A stretch of 64,000 nucleotides of DNA, from NCBI GenBank assembly GCA_046351135.1, contig JAXLZA010000013.1, positions 1-64,000 of the forward strand, written 5' to 3'. The stretch comes from UBA4427 sp046351135. Its GTDB lineage: Bacteria; Myxococcota_A; UBA9160; UBA4427. Shown piece by piece: positions 18,115-26,177 of this stretch (position 1 is the stretch's first letter; each line of letters begins with the position of its first letter). A model generated the notes under the pieces. The model was not told the origin of the DNA. It did no database searches and was given only the letters and a program-made list of their open reading frames with translations. Position numbers and translations under genes: made by a program.

Positions 18115-19748
18115 CGATGCGCGAGCTCCTGTTGGCGCGGGCCGAGGACGATCGACCGGCGCTCCTCTACGAAGACCAGCGCTACACCTGGCGCGAGTAC
18201 TACCGGGGCTGCTGCGAGCGCGCCGAGGCGCTGCTCGCGTGGCGGCGGCCCGGGCCGTTCCACGTCGGTGTGCTGCTCGAGAACGTGCCCGAGTACCTGT
18301 TCCTGACCGGCGCGGCGAGCCTGGTCGGTGCGACCGTCGTCGGCATCAACCCGACCCGCCGCGGCGCCGGCCTCGAGCGCGACATCCGCCACACGGACTG
18401 CCAGATCCTCGTCACCGAGGATCGCCACGCCGACCTGCTCGAGGGGCTCGACCTCGGCATCCCCGCGAATCGCCGCTTCGACGTCGCGTCGCCGGCCTGG
18501 CGCGAGGCGCTCGCGCCCTTCGCCGGGGCGGGGCTCCCGAAGGTCGAGGCGGATGCGCGTGCCATCTACATGCTGATCTTCACGTCGGGGACCACCGGCG
18601 AGCCCAAGGCCGCGATCGTCTCGTCGATGCGGACGGCGATGGCCGGCAAGGTGCTCGCCCAGATGCGCGGCCTCGGGTCGAAGGACGTGGGCTACCTCGC
18701 GATGCCGCTCTTCCACTCGAACGCCCACATGGCCGGCGTCGCGCCGATCCTCGCCGCCGGCGGGACCTGGAGCATGCGCCGCAAGTTCTCGGCGAGCGCC
18801 TTCCTGCCGGACGTGCGCAAGTTCGGCGTGACCTACTTCAACTACGTCGGCAAGCCGCTGACCTACATCCTCGCGACGCCCGAGCGCCCGGACGACGCGG
18901 AGAACACCCTGCGCATCGCCTTCGGCAACGAGGGCGCCGACCACGACCTCGGCCGCTTTGCTGTGCGCTTCGGCTGCGAGGTCATCGACTCCTACGGCTC
19001 GACCGAAGGCGGCATCGCGATCTCGCGCACGACGGACATGCCCGCCGGTGCTCTCGGCGTCGCGCCGCCCGGGACGGTGATCCTCGACCCCGAGACGAAG
19101 AAGGAATGTCCCCGGGCGAAGTTCCATCCCGACGGCCGCCTCGCCAACGCGAGCGAGGCGATCGGCGAGATCGCGAGCACCGAGACCGCGAAGAGCTTCG
19201 AGGGCTACTGGCGCAACGAGGAGGCGAACCAGGAGCGCACGCGCGAGGGCATCTACTGGAGCGGGGATCTCGGCTACCGCGACGAGAGGGGCTTCTTCTA
19301 CTTCGCGGGCCGCAACATGGACTGGCTGCGGGTCGACGGCGAGAACATCGCCGCCGGGCCGATCGAGCGGATCCTGGCGCGGCATCCCGACGTGGCGCTC
19401 GCCGCGGTCTACGCGGTCCCGAACGCCGACGTCGGTGACGACTGCATGGCGGCGTTGATCCTGCGCCCCGGGGCGAAGTTCGACGGAGCGGGCTTCGCGG
19501 CCTTCCTCGACGCGCAGCGGGATCTCGGGACCAAGATGGTGCCGCGTTATGTCCGGATCGCGGAGTCGCTGCCGTCGACGGAGACCAACAAGATCCTGAA
19601 GCGCGTCCTGCGGGACGAGCGCTGGGCGTGCGGCGATCCGGTCTGGCTCCGCGACGGAGCGGGCTACCGTCGTCTCGAGGCCGCGGATCGCGAGCGGATC
19701 GAGGCGACCTTCGTCGCGCGCGGCCGGGCGAACGTGCTGGGTCGTTAG
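18111..19748 (+). CDS. acyl-CoA synthetase (AMP-binding family)
   Basis: A 545-residue ANL-superfamily ligase: FTSGTTGEPKAA is the phosphate loop, followed by YGSTEGG, YWSGDLGYRDE and the C-terminal hinge region. The last catalytic lysine sits in ETNKILK. It should activate a fatty, steroid-side-chain or aromatic acid with ATP and CoA. The GTG at 18111 overlapping the SDR stop was chosen because GGAGG lies 10 bp upstream; an ATG at 18117 is the alternative. Confidence 0.92.
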   Translation: MTMRELLLARAEDDRPALLYEDQRYTWREYYRGCCERAEALLAWRRPGPFHVGVLLENVPEYLFLTGAASLVGATVVGINPTRRGAGLERDIRHTDCQILVTEDRHADLLEGLDLGIPANRRFDVASPAWREALAPFAGAGLPKVEADARAIYMLIFTSGTTGEPKAAIVSSMRTAMAGKVLAQMRGLGSKDVGYLAMPLFHSNAHMAGVAPILAAGGTWSMRRKFSASAFLPDVRKFGVTYFNYVGKPLTYILATPERPDDAENTLRIAFGNEGADHDLGRFAVRFGCEVIDSYGSTEGGIAISRTTDMPAGALGVAPPGTVILDPETKKECPRAKFHPDGRLANASEAIGEIASTETAKSFEGYWRNEEANQERTREGIYWSGDLGYRDERGFFYFAGRNMDWLRVDGENIAAGPIERILARHPDVALAAVYAVPNADVGDDCMAALILRPGAKFDGAGFAAFLDAQRDLGTKMVPRYVRIAESLPSTETNKILKRVLRDERWACGDPVWLRDGAGYRRLEAADRERIEATFVARGRANVLGR

Positions 19749-19756
19749 GAGGATCG

Positions 19757-20146
19757 ATGGCGTCGTTCATGGCTCCCTACCGCGCCCAGACCTATGCCCT
19801 GATGCGGATCGTCGTCGGGTTCCTCTTCCTCTGGCACGGCTCGATGAAGGTCTTGGGCTTTCCGGCGGGCATGCCCGCCGATGCGCCGCCCCTGATCGTC
19901 TGGGTCGCGGGGCCGATCGAGCTGCTCGGCGGGATCTTCATCATGATCGGCTTCCTGACTCGCTGGTCGGCCTTCCTGTCGAGCGGGACGATGGCGTTCG
20001 CCTACTGGATGGCCCACGGCCTGAAGGCCGTCCTGCCCGTCGAGAACGGCGGCGAGCTCGCCGCGCTCTACTGCTTCGTCCTCCTCTTCATCGCCGCGCA
20101 GGGGGCGGGGATCTGGAGCGTCGACGGAGCGCGCGGGAAGGGCTAG
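19757..20146 (+). CDS. DoxX-family membrane protein
   Basis: A 129-residue protein with four hydrophobic segments: about residues 12-28, 46-68, 74-92 and 100-118. The segments RIVVGFLFLWHGSMKV and PIELLGGIFIMIGFLTRW fit the DoxX family. Such proteins sit in the inner membrane and are linked to redox or detoxification functions, mostly unproven. It follows the acyl-CoA ligase by 8 bp and has an AGGAGG ribosome-binding site, so it belongs to the SDR-ligase operon. Confidence 0.88.
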   Translation: MASFMAPYRAQTYALMRIVVGFLFLWHGSMKVLGFPAGMPADAPPLIVWVAGPIELLGGIFIMIGFLTRWSAFLSSGTMAFAYWMAHGLKAVLPVENGGELAALYCFVLLFIAAQGAGIWSVDGARGKG

Positions 20147-20151
20147 GCGCG

Positions 20152-20667
20152 ATGGTCGACTCCGGCGCCGATCGCGATCCGCTCCGCCCCGAGCCCGGCT
20201 CGGCCGTGCCGACGGGGCGCGAAGCGCGCCTCTGGCGCGTGCTGGTCGAGCTGTGGGTGCAGGTCGAGGAGGCGCGGGCGGCGCTCGCGCGGAACGAGAA
20301 GCCCCGCAAGCTCGTGCCCGGGCGCCTCGAGAACCTGGTCGTCGAGTTCGACGACGCCTACACGGTGTACGTCGAGGGGATGGAGCGCCTGCCGGAGGAG
20401 GCCCAGCTGCTCGCGCTCCAGGCGGTCGACCGGCAGCTCGCCGGGATGGTGCGCGCGAAGGACGCGGCGCTCTGGACGGAGCAGGCGCTCTGCGCGGATC
20501 AGCGCTGGGACGAGGTCCGGCTCTTCGCCCTGGCCGCGATCCACGCATACGCCTGGCCTGCGCGCCGGCTCGCGCTCGTGGCGACGGAGACGACGGTCGG
20601 CGCGATCGTCGAGTCGGTCACGCTCGCGACCCGACGGGGCGGTCCCGGGCAGGGAGGGACACCGTGA
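20152..20667 (+). CDS. hypothetical protein, 171 residues
   Basis: I do not recognise a family. The protein is mostly helical, acidic at the N-terminus, with KLVPGRLENLVVEFDDAY in the middle and repeated Ala/Leu-rich helices afterwards (ALQAVDRQLAGMVRAKDAAL). It has no signal or clear membrane span. It starts 5 bp after the DoxX stop, so it is probably the next gene of the same operon. Confidence 0.65.
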   Translation: MVDSGADRDPLRPEPGSAVPTGREARLWRVLVELWVQVEEARAALARNEKPRKLVPGRLENLVVEFDDAYTVYVEGMERLPEEAQLLALQAVDRQLAGMVRAKDAALWTEQALCADQRWDEVRLFALAAIHAYAWPARRLALVATETTVGAIVESVTLATRRGGPGQGGTP

Positions 20668-20810
20668 CGCCCGCCGTCCAGCAAGCGCACGAGATCGTCG
20701 CCTGCGCCCTGCGTCCGGAGGGCAGCCTCGCCCATCTGGCGGCGCTGGTCGGGTTCGTGCTGCTCGCGTGGAGGCTGTCGCCGCCGCGTCCGCAGCGAAC
20801 GCGGCGTTAG
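20664..20810 (+). CDS. small single-span membrane protein, candidate
   Basis: A 48-codon frame starting GTG and overlapping the preceding stop (GTGA). An AGGGAGGG ribosome-binding site lies 6 bp upstream (20651-20658). It holds one hydrophobic stretch (LAHLAALVGFVLLAWRL) followed by a basic tail (SPPRPQRTRR), a layout for an inner-membrane peptide. Its stop overlaps the stop of the converging DHPS-like gene. Evidence is positional; conservation is unknown. Confidence 0.42.
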   Translation: MTPAVQQAHEIVACALRPEGSLAHLAALVGFVLLAWRLSPPRPQRTRR

Positions 20811-21685
20811 GTCCGGTCCGCTCCCGCTCCGGCTTCGGGTCCGGCTTCCGCAGCGACGTCGGCGAGCGCGCGCTCGATGACGAGCCCGTCGCGCAGGGCG
20901 CGCACGTCGTGCGTCCGGATCCAGTCCGCTCCGGTGCGGGCCGCGAAGAGCTCGGCCGCCAGCGTCGCGGCGCCGATCGCGTCGAGGCCGCTCCCGGTGA
21001 GCGTGCGCAGGAAGGACTTGCGCGAGACGGACACGAGCACCGGTCGCCCGAAGCGCGCCCGCAGCGCCGGGATCCGCGCGAGCACCGCGAGGGAGGCCCG
21101 CGGATCGCGGCTCAGGAAGAAGCCCATCCCGGGATCGACGATCAGCCGCTCTTCGCGGATCCCCGCCCGAACGAGCGCCGCGAGGCGCGCTGCGAAGAAG
21201 CGCTCGATCGAGTCGAGGACCTCGCTCGGGCTCGCCTGATCGCGGCCGGCGCGATCGCCGCCGCCGAGGGAGTGGACCACGACGAGCGAAGCGGGGCCGG
21301 ACGCGAGCTCGTCGTAGAAGCCCTCGTCGGGGAAGCCGCGCACGTCGTTCAGCCAGGCGACGCCCGCACCGAGGGCGAAGCGCAGGACCTCGGTCGACGT
21401 CGCGTCGACGCAGATCGGGAGCGGGCGGCCCGAGCCGCCGGCGCCTGCGCGGGCGGAGGCGAGCGCTTCGAGGACGGGGCGGAGCCGGGCGATCTGCTCG
21501 GCGGCCGGGACGGGGCTCGCGTCGGGATTGCTCGAGGCGGGGCCGAGCTCGACGACGTCGGCGCCGGCCTCGGCGAGGGCGAGGGCATGCTCGACCGCCC
21601 GGGCGGGATCGAGGTAGCGGCCGCCGTCCGAGAAGGAGTCCCGGGTGATGTTGACGATCCCGACGATCTGGCCTGTTCTTCGCAC
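20807..21685 (-). CDS. dihydropteroate synthase-like protein (FolP paralog)
   Basis: A 292-residue DHPS-fold TIM barrel from GTG. It keeps GIVNITRDSFSDGG (canonical has TPDSFSDGG), but the next loop reads ELGPASSNPDASPV instead of the usual DIGGESTRPG. The segments LNDVRGFPDEGFYDEL and RLIVDPGMGFFL and the C-terminal SVSRKSFLR are conserved. The altered loop is where p-aminobenzoate and pterin phosphate are handled, so it may be a divergent paralog and not the housekeeping FolP. It stands alone and ends opposite a small ORF. Confidence 0.8.
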   Translation of the reverse strand: MRRTGQIVGIVNITRDSFSDGGRYLDPARAVEHALALAEAGADVVELGPASSNPDASPVPAAEQIARLRPVLEALASARAGAGGSGRPLPICVDATSTEVLRFALGAGVAWLNDVRGFPDEGFYDELASGPASLVVVHSLGGGDRAGRDQASPSEVLDSIERFFAARLAALVRAGIREERLIVDPGMGFFLSRDPRASLAVLARIPALRARFGRPVLVSVSRKSFLRTLTGSGLDAIGAATLAAELFAARTGADWIRTHDVRALRDGLVIERALADVAAEAGPEAGAGADRT

Positions 21686-21739
21686 GAGGGCTTTCTAGCA
21701 CGGGCTCGATCGCGAGCCCCCCACGAGGAGTCCCGCGTC

Positions 21740-22981
21740 ATGGCCGCCGCGTCCCAGCCTGCTCTTCCGTCCGCTCCCGCGCTCGAGCCGATCGAGGTCG
21801 ACGTCTTCGGGGCCGAGCGCGTCCGCGAACGGCTCGCCCCGCTCGGGCCGCGGCTCCCCGCCGCCTACGCCGCCACGCTGTCGCCCCTCGCGATCGCGCT
21901 CGCCGGAAGTGGCGAGGTCTGCACGTTCTCGATCCGCGACGGACGGGTCGCGCTCGAGCCCGGCGCGGACGCTGCGCCGACGCAGGTCGAGCTGTCGCGG
22001 GCGAGCTTCGAGGGACTGACCCGCGACCTCGAGTCGCCGGCCGGGCTGATCTACGGACGCCGCGCGCAGGCGAAGGCCGGGGATCTCATGGACTTCATGC
22101 AGTGGGAGCCCGCGCTGCGCCAGGTCTACACGGGACGCCCGGTCTACGACCCCGCCGCGATCGACCTGCGCGATCGCCGGGGCGAGCCCCTCGATCCGAC
22201 GCGCTCGTTCCGCCTCGACGACGATCGCGAGGAGATGGCGCATTTCCTGCGGACGACGGGCTTCCTGTTCGTGCGCGACGTGCTCTCGCCGGACGAGCTC
22301 GCGCGGCTGACCGCCGAGGCGGAGCTCCTGCGGCGCGAGGCGCGCGAAGGGGATCAGGAGTCGTGGTGGGGCAAGCGGGACGACGGCACGACGGTGCTGT
22401 GTCGCGTGCTCCGCGCCGGGAAGCAGCCGACCATGCGCTCGCTCCACGGTGACCCGCGGATCGAGCGCCTCGCCTCGCTCTGCGAAGTTCCGATGTCGTT
22501 GAAGATGGGGCCGGAGGAGAAGGACGGGGTGACGTTGCTCTGGAAGCAGCCCGGTGTGGTCGAGGGCCTCGGCGATCTCCCGTGGCACCGCGACTGCGGG
22601 CTCGGGGGCCACGCGAGCATGTGTCCCACGGCGGTCGTCAGCGTCTTCCTCGGCCCCAACACGCCGGAGGCGGGCGAGCTGCGCTTCCTCCCCGGCTCCT
22701 GGGAGATGTCCTTCCCCCACCAGGCCGCCGACTCGCCCCTGGCCCCGCGCGGCGTGGCCCCGCCGGCCCGGGCCGGCGACGTCACGATCCACTGCGGCGA
22801 CGTCCTCCACGTCGCCCCGCCCCCGACCGGCGCCGTCGGTCCCTATCGCAGCTGCATCCTGCTCGGCTACACGCGCGCCGGAGGGGGCCATCACGAGGGT
22901 GGCCGCCACTACAACGACGTCCTGCTCGGCGACGAGTCGGGGCAGATCGCGGACATGCGGACGGTCGCGGCCCGCTCCTAG
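21740..22981 (+). CDS. SCP2-like domain fused to phytanoyl-CoA dioxygenase (PhyH)
   Basis: A 413-residue protein. Residues about 30-135 resemble an SCP2 sterol/lipid-carrier domain (TFSIRDGRVALEPG, then FMQWEPALRQVYTG). Residues about 165-400 form a PhyH-type Fe(II)/2-oxoglutarate dioxygenase. The metal triad is visible: H283 and D285 in WHRDCG and H357 in CGDVLHVAPPP. It should hydroxylate a lipid or lipid-CoA substrate in the cytosol, with the N-terminal domain presenting it. It is divergent from the DHPS-like gene. Confidence 0.82.
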   Translation: MAAASQPALPSAPALEPIEVDVFGAERVRERLAPLGPRLPAAYAATLSPLAIALAGSGEVCTFSIRDGRVALEPGADAAPTQVELSRASFEGLTRDLESPAGLIYGRRAQAKAGDLMDFMQWEPALRQVYTGRPVYDPAAIDLRDRRGEPLDPTRSFRLDDDREEMAHFLRTTGFLFVRDVLSPDELARLTAEAELLRREAREGDQESWWGKRDDGTTVLCRVLRAGKQPTMRSLHGDPRIERLASLCEVPMSLKMGPEEKDGVTLLWKQPGVVEGLGDLPWHRDCGLGGHASMCPTAVVSVFLGPNTPEAGELRFLPGSWEMSFPHQAADSPLAPRGVAPPARAGDVTIHCGDVLHVAPPPTGAVGPYRSCILLGYTRAGGGHHEGGRHYNDVLLGDESGQIADMRTVAARS

Positions 22982-23020
22982 GCCCGGCCGCGAGCTTTCA
23001 CATCTCTTTTACCTGGAATC

Positions 23021-23037
23021 GGGCCGGGAGCCGGCCC
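23021..23037 (+). terminator. hairpin downstream of the PhyH gene
   Basis: GGGCCGG-GAG-CCGGCCC is a perfect 7-bp GC stem with a 3-base loop, 40 bp after the PhyH stop. No clear T-run follows, so it is a plausible but weak terminator. It lies upstream of the desaturase start. Confidence 0.35.
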
Positions 23038-23155
23038 CCGCGCTTTGCCCGCTCCCCGAATTCGGCTACACCTCGCGCCGCGTCTGGTCGCAATCCAGAT
23101 GGAAGCCTCCGAATGCGCCCCCGCTCGGAAGCGATGTCGGAGTGCAAGCGTCTCC

Positions 23156-24046
23156 ATGAGTGCTGCGATCGATCTCGAGCCCATCGAGGCTCCGCCGAGC
23201 CCGTCCCTGCGAACTGCGAATCCGCCGACCTCGGCGCCCGGCTCGGACCCGGCGACGAGCGGTCGCTTCCTCAAGTACCGCGCGGATCGCCGACCCGTCG
23301 CCTTCGTCTGCGGGATGTTCGCCGTCCACGCCCTCGTCTTCTTCCTCGCGCCGACCTGGCTCGCCGCGCTCTGCGTCGTCCCGCTCGCGATCGGCAGCAT
23401 GTTCGTCGCGCCGATCAACCACCACCATCAGCATCTGAACACGTTCCGCGCGCCGTGGCTGAACCGGATCTACGACCTGCTGCTGGCGCTCCAGACGGGC
23501 ATCGCGCCCTTCGCCTGGGTGCTCCACCACAACGTGGGCCATCACGTCAACTACCTGAATCAGCGCCCGCACGCGCGCCCGGACGAGTCGAAGTGGACGC
23601 GGCGCGACGGCTCGCAGATGGGGCGCGTCGAGTACACGATCGACCTCGTGCTGAACCACCAGATCGACATCGTGCGCCTCGGCCTGCGGCATCGTCGCTA
23701 CCTGCGTCCGTTCCTCTGGATGAAGGTGCCGCTCTGGACGATCCTCGGGCTCGCGCTCTGGTGGAACCCGATCAACGCGTTCCTCGCGATCCTGCTGCCC
23801 GGCTTCATGACCCTGGTCCACACCGCCTGGGCGACCTACGAGCATCACGCCGGCTTCTATCCGACGAGCCACTACGACGCGAGCTTCAACAACGTCAATC
23901 CGATCTACAACTACCTGACCTGCAATCTCGGCCTGCACACGGCGCATCACATGCGCCCGGGCGTCCACTGGTCGCTCCTGCCCGAGATCCACGCCGAGAT
24001 CCTGCACAAGATCCCGCCGCACCAGATCCATCCGAATTTCTGGTAG
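23156..24046 (+). CDS. membrane fatty-acid desaturase
   Basis: A 296-residue membrane desaturase/hydroxylase. The three histidine boxes are INHHHQH, HHNVGHH and HTAHHMRPG. Hydrophobic segments occur at about 45-80, 92-115 and 175-215. It should introduce a double bond or hydroxyl into a lipid using a di-iron centre, with electrons from a ferredoxin; the Rieske-type ferredoxin gene converges on it just downstream. The start MSAAIDLEPIEAPP was chosen; an ATG at 23099 would add 19 poorly conserved-looking residues. Confidence 0.87.
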   Translation: MSAAIDLEPIEAPPSPSLRTANPPTSAPGSDPATSGRFLKYRADRRPVAFVCGMFAVHALVFFLAPTWLAALCVVPLAIGSMFVAPINHHHQHLNTFRAPWLNRIYDLLLALQTGIAPFAWVLHHNVGHHVNYLNQRPHARPDESKWTRRDGSQMGRVEYTIDLVLNHQIDIVRLGLRHRRYLRPFLWMKVPLWTILGLALWWNPINAFLAILLPGFMTLVHTAWATYEHHAGFYPTSHYDASFNNVNPIYNYLTCNLGLHTAHHMRPGVHWSLLPEIHAEILHKIPPHQIHPNFW

Positions 24047-24048
24047 GC

Positions 24049-24063
24049 CCGCCGGCCCGGCGG
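24049..24063. terminator. inverted repeat between convergent genes
   Basis: CCGCCGG-C-CCGGCGG lies in the 18-bp gap between the desaturase and Rieske stops. It could act as a shared terminator for both strands. The stem is short and no U-run is present. Confidence 0.35.
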
Positions 24064-24064
24064 C

Positions 24065-24457
24065 TCAGTCGCGCGCGCGGCGCACCGCCCGCTCGCGGCG
24101 CGGATCGTTGATGCGATCCTCGAGGTCGACTTCGACCATGCCGTTCGCGATCCGGACCCGGAAGCACGGGATCGGGAAGCCGTCCGCGTGCTCGGGATTC
24201 TGGCCGGTGCGCACGTCGTAGCAGAGGCCGTGCGCGGCGCAGACGATGACGCCGTCGACGAAGCGGCCCTTCGAGAGCGGGAAGCCCGCGTGGGGACAGG
24301 CGTCCTCCATCGCGTGGATCGCGTCGCCGACGCGGTAGAGCGCGAAGGCGAGCTCGCCCACCTTGACGCGCATGCCGCGCTCTTCCGGAATCTGATCGAG
24401 TCGCGCGACCGGAACGAAGCTCAAGCTCCGACTCCTCGGCTGGGGATCGCGCAGCAT
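24065..24457 (-). CDS. Rieske [2Fe-2S] ferredoxin
   Basis: A 130-residue small Rieske protein. The cluster motif is CPHAGFPLSKG and, after 16 intervening residues, CAAHGLCYD (Cys-X-His and Cys-X2-His). It resembles the ferredoxin components of ring-hydroxylating dioxygenases and related electron carriers. The ATG at 24457 is preferred; a GTG six codons earlier (24475) is possible. Its tail-to-tail position with the desaturase hints that it may feed electrons to it. Confidence 0.9.
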   Translation of the reverse strand: MLRDPQPRSRSLSFVPVARLDQIPEERGMRVKVGELAFALYRVGDAIHAMEDACPHAGFPLSKGRFVDGVIVCAAHGLCYDVRTGQNPEHADGFPIPCFRVRIANGMVEVDLEDRINDPRRERAVRRARD

Positions 24458-24581
24458 GCCGCAGATCCGGGCCACCGACCAAGCCGGCTCGACTCCCGTC
24501 GACCCGACCCGGACGAGGCCCGCGGATCTGCGGACGCGAGTGGGCGCGGCGCCTTCCAGCAGGACTGCGCCGCGCGACGTC

Positions 24582-24899
24582 TCAGTTCTGGGCCATCGCC
24601 GCGGGCATCGCGGTCGTCGCCGCCTGGGTGCGGACGACGCAGGTCTCGAAGCCGGCCTCGTCGTCGCTCGAGCACTCCATCGAGGTCGGGCCGGAGAGGC
24701 TCAGGCTGAGGCGCTCGTCGACCCGCGCGGCGGCGAGCTTCTCGTGCGCGTCACCGAAGTCGACGCGGGTGATCTTGTTGAACGACTCGGGGGCGATCTG
24801 GTCGGCCCGCTCGGCGCTCTCCGCGAAGGCGGCGCCCGAGACGGCAAGACCGATGCAGGACACCAGAGTCACGAAGATGAAGTGTGAGGGGGATCGCAT
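24582..24899 (-). CDS. secreted small protein, unknown function
   Basis: A 105-residue protein with a clear signal peptide (residues 1-26, cleavage after AAFA). The mature part is about 80 residues with a cysteine pair (MECSSDDEAGFETC) that may form a disulfide, and an Ala/Thr-rich end. It begins with AAAGGAG upstream of the ATG. I do not recognise a family. It is divergent from the esterase gene across about 250 bp. Confidence 0.66.
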   Translation of the reverse strand: MRSPSHFIFVTLVSCIGLAVSGAAFAESAERADQIAPESFNKITRVDFGDAHEKLAAARVDERLSLSLSGPTSMECSSDDEAGFETCVVRTQAATTAMPAAMAQN

Positions 24900-25056
24900 G
24901 GGGGGGCTCCTTTGTTGGGGGCAACTATCGGAACCTCGATGGATTGCTTGAGGGCTTCTTCCGTCTGCGTTGAAATGAATTCGCGAGCGGATCCGCAGCG
25001 CGTCGGCAGCTCCGGGCGTGAGGCGCGACACAGCCCCGCGCCGGGCGCCCGAGTGG

Positions 25057-25079
25057 TGCAACCGCGACATTTCGTTGCA
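25057..25079. promoter_or_regulatory. inverted repeat, candidate operator
   Basis: TGCAAC and GTTGCA are separated by 11 bases in the gap between the divergent secreted-protein and esterase genes, about 70 bp upstream of the esterase start. Six-base arms are short, so a regulator site is possible but not established. Confidence 0.25.
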
Positions 25080-25150
25080 GGCGGGGCGGGTAGGTGAATT
25101 CCAGGAGCGTCGGACTAGACTTGCCGGTCCCCGAACAGGAGATCCGACCG

Positions 25151-26113
25151 ATGAAGCTCTGGGATGCGCAGCTCGAGGGATTCCGGGAGGAAGCCCGCAA
25201 CATGCTCCAGTTCCTGCCGGCGCTCATTCAGCCGGATCCTTCGCTCGACGCCCTCTCCCGGGCCCGCCAGATCCGTGAGGGCTTCAAGAGCGTCACGGCC
25301 AACGCGCCGCGGTCGGAGAAGGCGATCGCGACGACGATCCCGGGACCTGCCGGTCCGATTCCGGCCCGGCTCTTCCGGCCGAAGGGCAAGGCGCGCGGTC
25401 TCTATCTCCACATCCACGGTGGCGGCTGGATCCTCGGTGCGCCCGAGATGGGCGACGCGACGAACGAGCGCTTCGCCGAGCGCTTCGACCTGGCGGTCCT
25501 CTCGGTCGACTATCGCCTCGCGCCCGAGCATCCGTATCCGGCGGGTCCCGACGATTGCCAGGCGGCTGCGGCCTGGCTGCTCGAGAAGGGGCCGAGCGAG
25601 TTCGGCACCGATCGGCTCTTCATCGGCGGCGAGTCCGCCGGTGGCCACCTGACGCTGGTGACGGGTCTGCGGGTACGCGATCGCCTGAAGGCCGCGGATC
25701 GCCTGCTCGGCCTCAATCTCGTCTTCGGCTGGTACGACGTGAACGGAACCCCGTCCCAGGCCGGCAATGGCGGGGCGCCGGACATGCTCGATCCGGAGGG
25801 CCTGCGCTTCATGGTCGAGTGCTTCACGCCGGGGATGGGCGATCAGGCGCGACGGGCGCCCGACATCTCGCCGCTCTACGCGAATCTCGCCGGCCTGCCC
25901 TCGACGCTGATCTCGGTCGGGAGCCTCGACCATCTGCGCGACGACTCGCTGTTCCTCGCGCCGCTGCTCGCCTGCGCCGGAGTCGACGTCGAGCTGCAGG
26001 TCTATCCGGACTCGCCCCACGGCTTCCAGGGGCTGCCGACGAAGATGTCGGCGGCCTTCAATCAGCGCTGTGAGCTCTGGATCGAGCGCGTCCTGAAGTC
26101 GGCCGGCCTCTGA
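25151..26113 (+). CDS. alpha/beta-hydrolase (HSL-family esterase)
   Basis: A 320-residue hormone-sensitive-lipase-type esterase. Motifs: HIHGGGWILGAP (oxyanion hole), the nucleophile in GGESAGGHL, the acid in SVGSLDHLRDD and the histidine in DSPHGFQG. It should hydrolyse short-chain esters or lactones in the cytosol. The ATG has an upstream AGGAG (in aacaggagatccg). An SDR follows 64 bp later. Confidence 0.9.
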   Translation: MKLWDAQLEGFREEARNMLQFLPALIQPDPSLDALSRARQIREGFKSVTANAPRSEKAIATTIPGPAGPIPARLFRPKGKARGLYLHIHGGGWILGAPEMGDATNERFAERFDLAVLSVDYRLAPEHPYPAGPDDCQAAAAWLLEKGPSEFGTDRLFIGGESAGGHLTLVTGLRVRDRLKAADRLLGLNLVFGWYDVNGTPSQAGNGGAPDMLDPEGLRFMVECFTPGMGDQARRAPDISPLYANLAGLPSTLISVGSLDHLRDDSLFLAPLLACAGVDVELQVYPDSPHGFQGLPTKMSAAFNQRCELWIERVLKSAGL

Positions 26114-26177
26114 GGCCGGGGACCGCGGGCCGGAGGCGGCGCGTGGGGGACGATCGATCTCGACGGGAGGGTGTTCG

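Noticed and set aside
15174..19748. A 1524-codon plus-strand open frame
   Set aside because: Only the C-terminal part from 18111 is a protein (acyl-CoA ligase). The front is the shadow of the epoxide hydrolase and SDR genes on the other strand.
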